A stretch of 64,000 nucleotides of DNA from Actinomycetes bacterium (GCA_021798985.1 JAJZBI010000018.1:1-64000), one strand, 5' to 3'; positions 46,969 to 61,860 are shown, numbered from the stretch's first letter. Numbers and translations are program-made. Notes: generated from the sequence alone by a model not told the origin.

Positions 46969-48080
46969 GCGACGGCCCCTCGACCGAGTCGGCGGCCTAC
47001 CGCGAGGCGGGGGTCGACTACGCCACGCTCGACGCGGCCAAGCGCCTGGCGCTCGCCGCGGCGCGCTCCACCTCGACGATCCGCCTGCCGCACGGAGCGG
47101 TCTTCTCCGAGGACTCGCGCGGCGAGCCCGCCCAGGTCATCGAGGTGGGCGGGCTGCGCCTCGGCTTCGTGCTCGAGTGCCTCGGCACGAAGTCGATGCT
47201 GGCGCGCGAGATCGAGGAGGCGAGCGGGCAGGACCACTTCGCCGCCATCGGCTACGACACCGTCGCTGCGGTGGTGAACGACCTCGTCTGCGTGGGCGCC
47301 TTGCCGCTCGTGGTCAACGCCTACTTCGCCACCGGCTCGGCGGGGTGGTACGCGGGCAGCCGCCACGCCTCCCTCGTCGAGGGCTGGCGCCGGGCGTGCG
47401 TCGACGCCGGAGCGGTCTGGGGCGGGGGCGAGTCGCCCACGCTGTCGGGACTCGTGGCCCCCGACGAGGTCGACCTCGCCGGGTCGGCGATCGGGATCGT
47501 CCCCGAGGGCCGCGAGCCGCTGTGCGGCGCGGCGCTCGCGCCCGGCGACGAGATCGTCCTCGTCGCCTCGAGCGGCCTGCACGCCAATGGGGCCAGCCTG
47601 GCCCGCCAGGTCGCCCGCCACCTCCCGGACCGCCTCGAGCACCGCCTCGCGAGCGGGACGAGCCTCGGGGCGGCGCTCCTCACGCCGAGCCACAGCTACG
47701 TGGCGCTCGTCCGGGCGGTGCTCGAGGACGGGCTCCCTTTGCACTACGCCAGCCACATCACCGGCCACGGCCTGCGCAAGGTGATGCGCGCCCAGCGCGA
47801 GCTCACGTACCGCATCGAGGCGCTGCCCGAGGTCCCCGAGGTGCTGGGCTTCCTCGTCGAGCACGCCGACCTCTCGCCCGCCGAGGCCTACGGCACCTTG
47901 AACATGGGCGCCGGCTTCGCGCTCTATCTCGCCCCCGGCGCCGCCGGCCGGGCGGTCGCGCTGGCGGCCGCGCACGGCCTCAGCGCCATGCGCGCCGGGG
48001 TGGTCGAGGCGGGCCCGCGCCAGGTCCTGCTCGAGCCGCTCGGCGTGCGCTTCAGCGGCGAGCAGCTCGAGCTCGCCTGA
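46965..48080 (+). CDS. PurM-like (AIR synthase superfamily) protein
   Basis: A 371-residue AIR-synthase-fold protein. It keeps YREAGVDY at the start, then ECLGTKSM where PurM has DGVGTK, DLVCVGALPLVVNAYFATG, GGGESPTLSGLV where PurM has GGETAEMPG, and VASSGLHANGASLAR. The order is that of PurM (phosphoribosylformylglycinamidine cyclo-ligase), but two catalytic blocks have drifted, so it may be a divergent PurM or a paralogue with another ATP-dependent reaction. Its place between nusB and a HAD gene, not with purine genes, gives no help. ORF-track start corrected to the GTG at 46965. Confidence 0.8.
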   Translation: MSDGPSTESAAYREAGVDYATLDAAKRLALAAARSTSTIRLPHGAVFSEDSRGEPAQVIEVGGLRLGFVLECLGTKSMLAREIEEASGQDHFAAIGYDTVAAVVNDLVCVGALPLVVNAYFATGSAGWYAGSRHASLVEGWRRACVDAGAVWGGGESPTLSGLVAPDEVDLAGSAIGIVPEGREPLCGAALAPGDEIVLVASSGLHANGASLARQVARHLPDRLEHRLASGTSLGAALLTPSHSYVALVRAVLEDGLPLHYASHITGHGLRKVMRAQRELTYRIEALPEVPEVLGFLVEHADLSPAEAYGTLNMGAGFALYLAPGAAGRAVALAAAHGLSAMRAGVVEAGPRQVLLEPLGVRFSGEQLELA

Positions 48081-48084
48081 GCCG

Positions 48085-48750
48085 GTGCCAGCCGTCCGCC
48101 TCGCCTGCTTCGACCTCGACAACACCCTGATCGACCGTCAGGCGGCCTTCTCTGCCTGGGCATCGGCATTCTGCGCGGCCCGGGGCCTTGGTGAGGAGGC
48201 GGTCGCGCTCTTGGTGCGCCTCGACCAAGACGGCTTCGCGACGCGCGAGGAGGTCTTCGGCCCGGCGCGCCAGGCGCTCGGGCTCACCGAGGACACCGCC
48301 GGGCTGATCGCCCGCTACCGCGTCGAGTACCCCCGCTTCGTCGCGCCGGCCGCCGAGGCGGCGCGCGAGCTCGCGCGGCTGCGCGCGCAGTCCTGGCGGG
48401 TCGCGCTCGTCACCAATGGCCCGACGAGCCAGCACGACAAGCTCGCCTGCGCCGGCCTCGCCGCTGCATTCGACGCGCTCGTGGTGTCGGCCGAGGTCGG
48501 CGTCGAGAAGCCGAACCGGGCAATCTTCGCCGAGGCGGCACGCCGCTGCGGCACCAGCCTCGAGGAGGCCACGGCGGCCTTCATGGTGGGCGACGCGCCG
48601 GCGACCGACGTCGGCGGCGCCTGGGCGGCGGGGATGCGGACGGTGTGGATGCGCCGGGGACGCCGGTGGCCGCTGCGGGCGTTCCGGCCCGACCACGTCG
48701 CGGACGACGTGGCCGAGGCGGTGGACGCGATCCTGGGGGAGGCGCGTTAG
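48085..48750 (+). CDS. HAD-family hydrolase
   Basis: A 221-residue HAD phosphatase with FDLDNTLID (nucleophile Asp), LVTNGP (motif II), VEKPNRAIF (motif III Lys) and MVGDAPATDVGGA (motif IV). It resembles the YjjG/PynA-like group acting on nucleotides or small phosphates. The GTG start is 4 bases after the PurM-like gene. Its TAG stop lies inside the CIRCE element of hsp20. Confidence 0.88.
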   Translation: MPAVRLACFDLDNTLIDRQAAFSAWASAFCAARGLGEEAVALLVRLDQDGFATREEVFGPARQALGLTEDTAGLIARYRVEYPRFVAPAAEAARELARLRAQSWRVALVTNGPTSQHDKLACAGLAAAFDALVVSAEVGVEKPNRAIFAEAARRCGTSLEEATAAFMVGDAPATDVGGAWAAGMRTVWMRRGRRWPLRAFRPDHVADDVAEAVDAILGEAR

Positions 48751-48773
48751 CACTCTCCACACGAGAGTGCTAT
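48747..48773 (+). promoter_or_regulatory. CIRCE element (HrcA operator) of hsp20
   Basis: TTAGCACTC-N9-GAGTGCTAT differs from the CIRCE consensus (TTAGCACTC-N9-GAGTGCTAA) at one base. It overlaps a likely -10 (TATCCT, 48771-48776), so HrcA binding would block transcription. Confidence 0.92.
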
Positions 48774-48820
48774 CCTCAGTGCTAGCCACTAAGGATTAGT
48801 GGTGATGACAGCCTGAGGAT
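48772..48820 (+). repeat. Nested inverted repeats in the hsp20 leader
   Basis: ATCCTCAG (48772-48779) is the complement of CTGAGGAT (48813-48820). Between them CCACTAA-gga-TTAGTGG (48786-48802) forms a perfect 7-bp palindrome. It may be a second operator or an mRNA structure; a CCACT could also pair with AGTGG beside the ribosome-binding site AAGGAG. Confidence 0.6.
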
Positions 48821-48845
48821 TTCAGCACGCAAGGAGTGGTGGATC

Positions 48846-49298
48846 ATGGCACTGCTTCGCACCGATCCATTCCGTGAGGTCGACCGGCTCCTCCAGCAGG
48901 CCTGGGGGCCGTCCATCGGGCGGTCGACGATGTCCATGCCGATCGACGCCTACCGCAAGGGCGATCAGTTCCTCGTCCGCGTCGACCTGCCGGGGGTGCG
49001 CCCGGAGGCGATCGAGCTCACCGTCGAGGACAACGTGCTCACCGTGAAGGCCGAGCGCCCGGTTCCTGAGTTCAGCGGCGAGGTCGAGACGCTCGTCGCC
49101 GAGCGCGTCTACGGCAGCTTCAGCCGCCAGCTCTTCCTCGGCCACAACCTCGACACCTCCAAGATCGAGGCCCGCTACGAGGAGGGCGTCTTGAACATCG
49201 CCATCCCAGTCGCCGAGCACGCCCGGCCACGGCGCATCTCGGTCGGCACCGGCGGGGAGTCCGTGCGCCTGACGGCGGAGAGCGGCGAGCAGCACTGA
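48846..49298 (+). CDS. hsp20: Small heat shock protein, Hsp20/alpha-crystallin
   Basis: A 150-residue small heat shock protein that holds unfolding proteins. The alpha-crystallin domain spans about 38-135, from MPIDAYRKGDQFLVRVDLPGVRPE to EGVLNIAIPVAE (the GxLxIxIP strand). AAGGAG lies 9 bases before the ATG. The upstream CIRCE places it under HrcA, which is unusual, since CIRCE more often guards groES/groEL or dnaK. Confidence 0.96.
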   Translation: MALLRTDPFREVDRLLQQAWGPSIGRSTMSMPIDAYRKGDQFLVRVDLPGVRPEAIELTVEDNVLTVKAERPVPEFSGEVETLVAERVYGSFSRQLFLGHNLDTSKIEARYEEGVLNIAIPVAEHARPRRISVGTGGESVRLTAESGEQH

Positions 49299-49322
49299 GC
49301 ATCGAGTAGGGGTGCTGCACGG

Positions 49323-49350
49323 CCAAGGGCCCCCACGCGGGGGCCCTTGG
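49323..49350 (+). terminator. Hairpin after hsp20
   Basis: CCAAGGGCCCCC pairs perfectly with GGGGGCCCTTGG (12 bp) around a 4-base loop. No T run follows, but the stem strength and position 25 bases after hsp20 fit a terminator. Confidence 0.7.
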
Positions 49351-49428
49351 CGCGCGGCCGTCGCCCCGAGCGTCGAGGCGGCCGGGGCGCCACGTCGAGG
49401 CGCATCTTGCGGGCGCGGCCGGCACCGG

Positions 49429-51058
<1,630 letters not shown>

Positions 51059-51062
<4 letters not shown>

Positions 51063-52369
51063 GCGCGCGGATCGCCGGCGCCGTCGTGGTTCGCGGCGGC
51101 GAGGTCGTGAGCGCAACGGGCACCCGGCGCGCCGATGTCCTCGTTGGCGACGGCATCGTGCAGACCATCGAGGAGTCGCTCGAGGCGCCCTCGGGGGCCC
51201 TCGTGCTCGATGCCGGCGGATGCCTGGTCGCCCCCGCGCTGGTGGACCTGCACACCCATCTGCGCGAGCCCGGCGCTGAGCAGGCCGAGACGGTCGAGTC
51301 GGGCAGCCGCGCGGCCGCGCTCGGCGGCTACAGCGCCGTCGTGGCGATGCCCAACACCACGCCGGCGATCGACTGCGCCTCGGTGGTGCGCGACGTGCGC
51401 GCCCTCGCCGAGACGGCGCTCGTCGACGTCGCCGTCGCCGGCGCGATCACGGTCGGGCGCGCCGGCGAGCGCCTCGTGCCCTTCGCGGAGCTCGCCGGGC
51501 TCGGGGTGCGGTTGTTCACCGATGACGGCACCGGAGTGCAAGATGCTGCCCTGCTGCGGCGGGCACTCGAGTACGCGGGCGACCTCGGCGTCATTCTCGC
51601 CGAGCACTGCGAGGACGCGAGCCTCGCCAAGGGCGGCTTGATGCACGAGGGCTCCTGGTCGAGCCGCCTCGGCGTCCCGGGCCAGCCGGCGCTCGCCGAG
51701 GAGGCGATGCTCGCGCGCGACCTGGCGCTGGTGCGCTTGACCGGCACGCCGATGCACTTCTTGCACCTGTCGACCGCCGGCTCGATGCGGCTGTTTGCCG
51801 CCGCCCGAGCCGAGGGCCTCCCGGTCACCGCCGAGGTGACCCCGCACCACCTCAGCCTCACCGATGCCGAGCTCGCGTCCTTCGACCCGCTCTTCAAGGT
51901 CAACCCGCCGCTTCGCGGCGAGGACGACGTCGCCGCGCTGCGCCGCGCGTGCGCGGACGGTCTGATCGACGCCATCGCCACCGATCACGCGCCCCATCCC
52001 CAAGAGGCCAAGGAGGCACCGCTCGAGGACGCCCCTCCGGGGATGCTCGGGCTCGAGACTGCGCTCTCGGTCGCCTGGGAGGCGCTCGTCGCGCCGGGGC
52101 ACGTCTCGGCGGCCCGGCTGTTCTCGCTCTTGTCCGGCCAACCGGCTCGCATCGCCGGGCTCGAGTCCTCCCACGGTGGGCCCATCGCGCCCGGCCGCCC
52201 GGCCCAGCTGTGCGTCTTCGACCCGGCCGAGCGCGTGCTGGTCGAGCCGGAGCGCTTGGCGAGTCGCAGCGCCAACACGCCCTTTGCTGGGCGGTCGCTA
52301 ACAGGAAAGGTCCGCCACACCCTGGTGCACGGCGAGCCGGTGGTGATCGACGGAAAGGCACAACGATGA
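51059..52369 (+). CDS. pyrC: Dihydroorotase
   Basis: A 436-residue class I dihydroorotase. [12 protein letters not shown] binds two metal His, [10 protein letters not shown] and the [11 protein letters not shown] block are typical, and [17 protein letters not shown] holds the catalytic Asp. The ORF-track start, 127 codons upstream, is inside pyrB; the ATG at 51059 overlaps the pyrB stop. Class I enzymes often pair with PyrB in one complex. Confidence 0.97.
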
Positions 52370-53480
52370 CGGGGGGCGAGATGGGCACACGCCCGGCAGG
52401 ACCCAAACATCCCGAGGCGCTGTTGGTCTTGGCGGACGGGACGGTCTTTTCCGGTCGCGCCTTCGGGGCACTCGGCGCCCACGGCGCGATCGCCACGGGC
52501 GAGCTCGTGTTCAACACGGTCATGGCCGGCTACCAAGAAGTGATCACCGACCCTTCCTATGCCGGCCAAGTGGTCGCCTTCACCTACCCCCACATCGGCA
52601 ACTACGGCGTCAACGCCGCCGACGAGGAGAGCGAGCACCCCCAGGTCCGGGCGATCGTGGTCCGCGACCTCGTCGACCGCCCGAGCAGCTGGCGCGCCGA
52701 GAGCAACCTCGAGGACTACCTCGCCGCCCACGGCCTCGGCGGCATCGCCGGGGTCGACACCCGCCGCCTCACGCGCCATCTGCGCGAGGCGGGTGCGATG
52801 TGCTGCGCGCTCGGCGTCACCGACGAGGCGACGCTGCTCGCCGCAGCGCGCGCCGAGCCGGGGACCGAGGGCCAGGACCTCGTCCGCGGCGTCACCACCA
52901 AGGCGCCGTATCGGGCCGGGAGCGGGCCGCTGTCGGTCGTCGCCTTGGACTACGGGATCAAGCGGAGCATCGTCGCCGGCCTCGCCGAGCACGCCAGCGT
53001 CGAGGTCGTTCCGGCGACGACGCCCGCCAGCGAGGTGCTGGCACGCCACCCCGACGGGGTCTTCCTCTCCAACGGCCCCGGCGACCCAGCGGCGCTCGGG
53101 GGCCTCGTCGCCGAGCTGCGCCAGCTGATCGGCAAGGTGCCGATCTTCGGCATCTGCCTCGGTCACCAGCTCTTGGCGAGCGCGCTCGGCGGCACCACCT
53201 ACAAGCTGGCCTTCGGCCACCACGGCGGCAACCACCCCGTCAAGCGCCTGGCGAACGGGGTCGTCGAGGTGACCAGCCAGAACCACGGCTATGCCGTCGC
53301 CGCCGACAGCGTGCACGGCGCCGAGGTCACCCACGTCAACTTGAACGACGGGGTGATCGAGGGCCTCGCGGCGCCGCAGCTGCGCTGCTTCTCGGTGCAG
53401 TACCACCCCGAGGCGAGCCCTGGGCCCCACGACGCCCGCTACCTGTTCGCCGAGTTCGTCCGTCTCATGGAGGGAGCAGC

Positions 53481-53484
<4 letters not shown>
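52366..53484 (+). CDS. carA: Carbamoyl-phosphate synthase small subunit
   Basis: A 372-residue glutaminase subunit. The N-domain has [24 protein letters not shown]. The glutamine amidotransferase part has [21 protein letters not shown], the nucleophile Cys in [11 protein letters not shown], and [12 protein letters not shown] with the His/Glu pair. ATG at 52366 overlaps pyrC's stop. Confidence 0.97.
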
Positions 53485-56833
<3,349 letters not shown>

Positions 56834-56837
<4 letters not shown>

Positions 56838-57811
56838 ACCCGCGGCGGCCCGTCGCGCTGGCGACTCAGGTCGGGCCGATCGAGCTGGCCAACCCGGTCG
56901 CGACGGCGGCGGGTACGGCCGGCCATGGGGCCGAGCTCGCCGCCTACTTCGACCTGTCCGAGCTCGGCGCGCTCGTCGTCAAGTCGCTGTGCGCTGCGCC
57001 CTGGCCCGGAAACCCGGTGCCTCGCGTGCACCCGTTGGCGGGCGGGATGCTCAACAGCGTCGGGCTGCAGGGCCCCGGCATCCCGGCCTGGATCGAGCAC
57101 GAGCTCCCCGCCCTCGAGCGCAGCGGGGCGCGGGTGATCGTCTCGCTGTGGGGCACGACGATCGACGACTTCGCCCGCGGCGCCGAGCTGCTCGCCGCCG
57201 CGCCCCCCTTCGTGGTGGCGCTCGAGGTGAACGTCTCGTGCCCGAACCACGCCGAGGGGGGCAAGATGTTCGCCCAGTCGCCCGCCGCGACGGCTGCCGC
57301 GATCGCCGCCGCCGCGGCAGCCAGGCGCCCGCTGTTCGCCAAGCTGTCGGCGAGCGCGCCGGACCTCGTCGAGGTCGCCGGCGCCGCGCTCTCCGCCGGG
57401 GCGGCCGGCCTCAGCCTGATCAACACCTTGCCGGCGATGGCGATCGACCTCGAGCGCCGCCGGCCCGTGCTCGGTGCCGCGAGCGGCGGCTTGTCCGGCC
57501 CGGCGCTGCACGCCATCGCGGTGCGCTCGGTCTTTGAGTGCCGGCGCGCCTTTCCGACGACGGGCATCTTCGGCGTCGGCGGCGTGCTGAGGGGAGAGGA
57601 CGCCGTCGAGCTCCTGCTCGCCGGCGCCGACGCCATCCAGGTCGGGACCGCGACCCTCGCGGAGCCGAGGGCGGCGCTGCGGGTGCTTCGCGAACTGATC
57701 GCCTGGTGCGAGCGCCACGGCGTGGCGGCGATCCGCGAGCTGGTCGGCGCCGCCCAGAGCGAATTCCTGCCCGATCAGGCACCCGCAAGGCCGAACATTA
57801 CGAACTGTTAA
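56834..57811 (+). CDS. pyrD: Dihydroorotate dehydrogenase, class 1 (1B-like)
   Basis: A 325-residue FMN enzyme. [12 protein letters not shown] carries Cys as catalytic base, the mark of class 1 enzymes; class 2, used by many actinobacteria, has Ser. LVVKSLC, GLQGPG, FAKLSAS and GIFGVGG are other family blocks. Class 1B needs the partner PyrK for NAD, but no pyrK follows. pyrF is also absent. GTG start overlapping carB. Confidence 0.92.
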
Positions 57812-57844
57812 CGACGACTTTGCCTCCGCTGGTCACGGGGGCGC

Positions 57845-57850
57845 TAGCGT
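57845..57850 (+). promoter_or_regulatory. Candidate -10 for the peptide transporter operon
   Basis: TAGCGT lies 63 bases before the first transporter gene, in the 102-bp gap after pyrD. A TTGCCT lies 19 bases upstream as a possible -35. Confidence 0.35.
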
Positions 57851-57913
57851 TGCCAGGAATCAATCCCCGGGGAGGGGAGCCGGCACGTCCGGCACGAGTG
57901 CAGGGAGGGGCAT

Positions 57914-59779
57914 ATGGGAGCAGGAAAGCGCAGGCGGGTGATCCTCGCCAGCACCGCGGCGGGCGCAGCGCTCGTCGCCGGGACGAGCATCGGCCTGGCG
58001 GGAGGCGCGAGCGCGGCCGGGGCCTCCAGGGCCAAGGCGGCGACGGGCCACGCCAAGCCAATCTACGGCGGGACCATCAAGTACGCCGAGGGCCCGGGCA
58101 CGCCAGCGAACTACATCTTCCCTGAGACCAGTTCGGCGAACCAGAGCCTGTACAACAACAGCCAGTTCATCAACTTGATGTACCAGGCGCTGTACCAGCC
58201 TTCGCCGACCCAGCCGACCCTCGACTACAACCACTCGATGGCCTACCAGCCAGTGTGGTCGAACAACGACACGGTCGCGACGGTCAAGCTGAAGAACGCC
58301 AAGTGGTCCGACGGCGTGCCGGTGACGGCGCGGGACCTCACCTTCTACATCAACCTCGCCAAGGCGATGGGCACCACGTGGGGCAACTACGCCGGCCCCA
58401 CGCAGTTCCCCTACAACTTGAAGTCGGTGCAGATCGTCAATCCGAAGACGATCCGCTTCACGTTGAAGTCGCCGATGAACCCGACGTACTACGACGACAA
58501 CGGCATCGGCTACATCACCCCGATGCCCCAGCACGCTTGGGACAAGACCTCGCCGAACGGCAAGGTGGGCAACTACGACGAGACGCCGGCCGGCGCCAAG
58601 GCGGTCCTCGCCTTCCTGCAAAAGCAGGCCTCAGACACCTCGACCTACGCGACCAACCCGCTGTGGAAGGTCGTCGACGGTGCCTGGACGCTGCAGAGCT
58701 TCGGCGGCGCCAGCTCGCCGGACGTCTTTGTCCCGAACAAGCACTACTGGGGCCCCAAGCCCTACGCGTCGAAGTTCGAGGAGATCCCCTTCACGAGCGA
58801 CACCGCTGAGTTCACCTCACTTAAGGCGGGGACCTCGACGATCGACTACGGCTATGTCCCGACCCAGGACATCCCGGCGATCCCGTCGGTGAAGGCCGAG
58901 GGCTACAACATCACCAAGGTTCCGACGTGGGGCTTTGACTACATCATCCCCAACACGAAGAACCCGCAGGTCGGGCCCATCTTGAGCCAGACCTACATCC
59001 GCCAGGTGCTCGCCCGCCTCACGGACCAGAAGACCATGATCAACCACTTCATGTCCGGCTACGGCATCCCGACCTACGGGGCGACGCCGGTGTACCCGAA
59101 GGGCAACCCCTTCGTGTCGCCCGAGCTGTCGCACAATCCCTACCCGTACTCGGTGGCGGAGGCGGAGAAGCTGCTGAAGGCGCACGGCTGGAAGATCAAC
59201 CCCGGTGGCACCGACGTCTGCGTCCGTGGTGGCGCGGCCGGCTGTGGCGCAGGGGTGGCCAAGGGCCAGAAGCTGTCGCTGAACCTGCTCTACTCGAGCG
59301 GCAACCAGATCCTGCAGGAGGACACGGACCTGTTCCAGTCCGACGCCCGCCAGGCTGGCGTGCAGATCAACCCGCGGACGGCCGACTTCAACACGGTCAT
59401 CTCCCAGGTCCAGCAGTGCGTCCTGCCCAAGGACAAGAACGCTCCGACCTGCCAGTGGCAGCTCGGCGAGTACGGCGGCATCAGCCAGTCGACCTTCCCG
59501 GGCGGCTTCGGCCTGCTCAACACCGGCGGCGCCTTCAACGCCGGCGGCTACTCGAACAAGCTGCTCGACAAGTACATCGCCGAGAGCACCACGGCGAGCT
59601 CGCTGGCGCCCTACAAGGCCTACGAGAACCTCACGATCACCCAGGAGCCGTGGATCTGGCAGCCCGTGCCGGACAACATCTTCGCCACCGCGAAGAACTT
59701 CACCGGCTACGGCGACGTGAGCGAGTTCGACGGCGCCTTCGGCTACATCGAGCCCCAGTACTGGTACTTCACCAAGTAA
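57914..59779 (+). CDS. Peptide ABC transporter substrate-binding protein (SBP_bac_5), copy 1
   Basis: A 621-residue extracellular solute receptor of the peptide/nickel family. The signal peptide (KRRRVILASTAAGAALVAGTS) has no lipobox Cys, so it is released or held by other means. KYAEGPGTPANYIFPE, the KWSDGVPVTARDLTFYINLAKAM block and WKVVDGAWTLQSF are family hallmarks. AGGGAGGGG precedes the ATG. It is 33 % Tyr/Asn/Pro-rich in places, as such receptors are. Ends in QYWYFTK, like copy 2. Confidence 0.92.
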   Translation: MGAGKRRRVILASTAAGAALVAGTSIGLAGGASAAGASRAKAATGHAKPIYGGTIKYAEGPGTPANYIFPETSSANQSLYNNSQFINLMYQALYQPSPTQPTLDYNHSMAYQPVWSNNDTVATVKLKNAKWSDGVPVTARDLTFYINLAKAMGTTWGNYAGPTQFPYNLKSVQIVNPKTIRFTLKSPMNPTYYDDNGIGYITPMPQHAWDKTSPNGKVGNYDETPAGAKAVLAFLQKQASDTSTYATNPLWKVVDGAWTLQSFGGASSPDVFVPNKHYWGPKPYASKFEEIPFTSDTAEFTSLKAGTSTIDYGYVPTQDIPAIPSVKAEGYNITKVPTWGFDYIIPNTKNPQVGPILSQTYIRQVLARLTDQKTMINHFMSGYGIPTYGATPVYPKGNPFVSPELSHNPYPYSVAEAEKLLKAHGWKINPGGTDVCVRGGAAGCGAGVAKGQKLSLNLLYSSGNQILQEDTDLFQSDARQAGVQINPRTADFNTVISQVQQCVLPKDKNAPTCQWQLGEYGGISQSTFPGGFGLLNTGGAFNAGGYSNKLLDKYIAESTTASSLAPYKAYENLTITQEPWIWQPVPDNIFATAKNFTGYGDVSEFDGAFGYIEPQYWYFTK

Positions 59780-59815
59780 CCTGAGCTCGCTCAGCACAAC
59801 GCAGTAGCAGGGCAC

Positions 59816-59849
59816 CGACCGGGCCCCGGAGACCTCCGGGGCCCGGTCG
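59816..59849 (+). terminator. Perfect 15-bp hairpin between receptor and permease genes
   Basis: CGACCGGGCCCCGGA pairs with TCCGGGGCCCGGTCG around GACC. No T run. Most likely it stabilises the receptor mRNA or partly ends transcription, so more receptor than permease is made. Confidence 0.75.
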
Positions 59850-59883
59850 CCTGCCCGCAGCAAGTCTCCCGGGAGCCACGCGG

Positions 59884-60828
59884 TTGATCGGTTACCTCAT
59901 CAGGCGGTTCGGACAGTCCGTCATCGTGCTGCTGATCGTCACGGTGTTCATGTTCGTGCTGTTCCACATGCTCCCGGGCAACCCGGCCCGTGCCGAGCTC
60001 GGGGTGCGCGCGCAGCCCGCCGCGGTGGCCGCCTTCGACCGCTTGAACGGCTTCGACAAGCCGATCTGGTACCAGTTCTGGGTCTACATCGACAAGCTGG
60101 CCCACGGGAACCTCGGCTTTTCCTACATCCAGAACGCCTCGGTCGCCCAGCTCTTCGCCCAGCGGTTCCCGAAGTCGATCCTCCTCGTCGGCCTCGCCTA
60201 CGCCCTCGCGATCATCGTCGCCATCCCGCTCGGGATCCTCCAGGCGGTCCGGCGCAACAAGATCGACGACTACGCCCTCACCGGCGCCTCGTTCGTCCTC
60301 TACTCGTTCCCCACCTTCTGGCTCGGCATCATCCTGATCGAGATCTTCGCCATCTCGCTGCACTGGCTCCCGCCGACGGCACCTGAGGGGACCACGGTCG
60401 GCCAGATCCTCTCGGACCCAAAGGGCCTCGTCCTGCCGGTGGTCAACCTGGCGCTCGTGAGCATCGCCGCCTACAGCCGCTACATGCGCTCGGCAATGAT
60501 CGACAGCCTCGCCCAGGACTACATCCGCACGGCGCGCGCGAAGGGGGTGGGCCGCAAGGCGATCCTGTTCCGCCACGCATTGCGGAACTCCCTCATCCCG
60601 ATGGCGACGCTGATCGGCCTGTCGGTGCCCGCGGTGCTCGGCGGCGCGGTGATCACCGAACAGGTTTTCAACTACCCGGGCGTCGGCCTGCTCTTCATCC
60701 AGTCGGCGGGCTCGGAGGACTTCTCGGTGCTGCTCGGCCTCACCCTGGTCGCCGCCGTCGGCGTGATCGTCGGCAACCTGATCGCGGACATCGGCTACGC
60801 GGTTTTGGACCCGAGGATCCGCTACTGA
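59884..60828 (+). CDS. Peptide ABC transporter permease (DppB type)
   Basis: A 314-residue inner-membrane permease. It starts LIRRFGQSVIVLLIVTVFMFVLFHMLPGNPA, typical of DppB/OppB, with about six membrane helices. The EAA loop (RTARAKGVGRKAILFRHALRNSLIP) contacts the ATPase. TTG start; the stop overlaps the next ATG as TGATG. Confidence 0.94.
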   Translation: MIGYLIRRFGQSVIVLLIVTVFMFVLFHMLPGNPARAELGVRAQPAAVAAFDRLNGFDKPIWYQFWVYIDKLAHGNLGFSYIQNASVAQLFAQRFPKSILLVGLAYALAIIVAIPLGILQAVRRNKIDDYALTGASFVLYSFPTFWLGIILIEIFAISLHWLPPTAPEGTTVGQILSDPKGLVLPVVNLALVSIAAYSRYMRSAMIDSLAQDYIRTARAKGVGRKAILFRHALRNSLIPMATLIGLSVPAVLGGAVITEQVFNYPGVGLLFIQSAGSEDFSVLLGLTLVAAVGVIVGNLIADIGYAVLDPRIRY

Positions 60829-61793
60829 TGGCCCGCCCCGTGATCGAGGGCATCGCCGCGCCGGACAAGCCCGGCTTCGAGGCCGGCGAGGAGAACCTCG
60901 ACGCCGACGCGGCCGGCCACGACGACGGCGGGGAGGCCCGCCCGGTCGGCAGCATGCTGCGACTCACCGTCGCGACCTTCTTTGAGAACAAGCTCGCGAT
61001 CGCCGGACTCGTCATCTTCGTCCTGCTTGTGCTCTTCTCCTTCGTCGGGCCGCACCTGTATGTGACCAACCAGGTCACGGTCAACCCGGCGAACTCGAAC
61101 TATGGGCCGAGCAGCGCGCATCTCCTCGGGACCGACGGGGAGGGCTTCGACGTGCTCGGCCGCTTGATGGTGGCCGGGCAGAGCTCGATCGAGATCGGCC
61201 TCGCCGCGGGGCTGTGCGCGGCGATCTTCGGGACCATCTACGGGGCGGTCTCCGCAGTCGCCGGAGGGGTGGTCGACGCCGTGATGATGCGCCTCGTCGA
61301 TGCCCTGTACTCGCTGCCGACGCTCTTCCTGCTTATCTTGCTGTCGGCGATCTTCAGCCCGAACCTGCCGCTCATGATCGCCGTGCTCGGGTTCATCTCC
61401 TGGCTCGGCCCCGCCCGACTGGTCCGCGGCGAGGCGCTGTCGCTGCGCACGCGCGAGTACGTGCAGGCCGTCAAGGTGGCCGGCGGCAGCCAGCGGCGCA
61501 TCGTCTTGCGCCATATCGTGCCGAACGCCATCGGCACGATCGTCGTCAACACCTCGTTCTTGATCGCGGACGCCATCTTGGCCCTTGCGGCGCTCAGCTA
61601 CCTTGGCCTCGGCCTCCCCAACACCACGCCCACGTGGGGCGGCATGTTGTCCAACGGCACCACGGTGATCTTCGACGGGTACTGGTGGCAGCTCTACCCG
61701 GCGGGTATCGCCATCGTCTTGACCGTCGTCGCCTTCAACTTCATCGGCGACGCGCTGCGCGACAGCCTCGACGTTCGCTTGCAGCGTCGCTAG
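60828..61793 (+). CDS. Peptide ABC transporter permease (DppC type)
   Basis: A 321-residue permease. A charged cytoplasmic N-terminus of about 45 residues precedes FFENKLAIAGLVIFVLLVLFSF. The LGTDGEGFDVLGRLMVAG segment and EAA loop (RTREYVQAVKVAGGSQRRIVLRHIVPNAI) identify DppC/OppC. No ATPase gene follows within the window. Confidence 0.94.
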   Translation: MARPVIEGIAAPDKPGFEAGEENLDADAAGHDDGGEARPVGSMLRLTVATFFENKLAIAGLVIFVLLVLFSFVGPHLYVTNQVTVNPANSNYGPSSAHLLGTDGEGFDVLGRLMVAGQSSIEIGLAAGLCAAIFGTIYGAVSAVAGGVVDAVMMRLVDALYSLPTLFLLILLSAIFSPNLPLMIAVLGFISWLGPARLVRGEALSLRTREYVQAVKVAGGSQRRIVLRHIVPNAIGTIVVNTSFLIADAILALAALSYLGLGLPNTTPTWGGMLSNGTTVIFDGYWWQLYPAGIAIVLTVVAFNFIGDALRDSLDVRLQRR

Positions 61794-61860
61794 CGTCACG
61801 CTCCGCGCGAATGCCGGCGCGGATCTCCTGTTCTCCCAGGTGCGGGCGGCGAGCGCGAGC

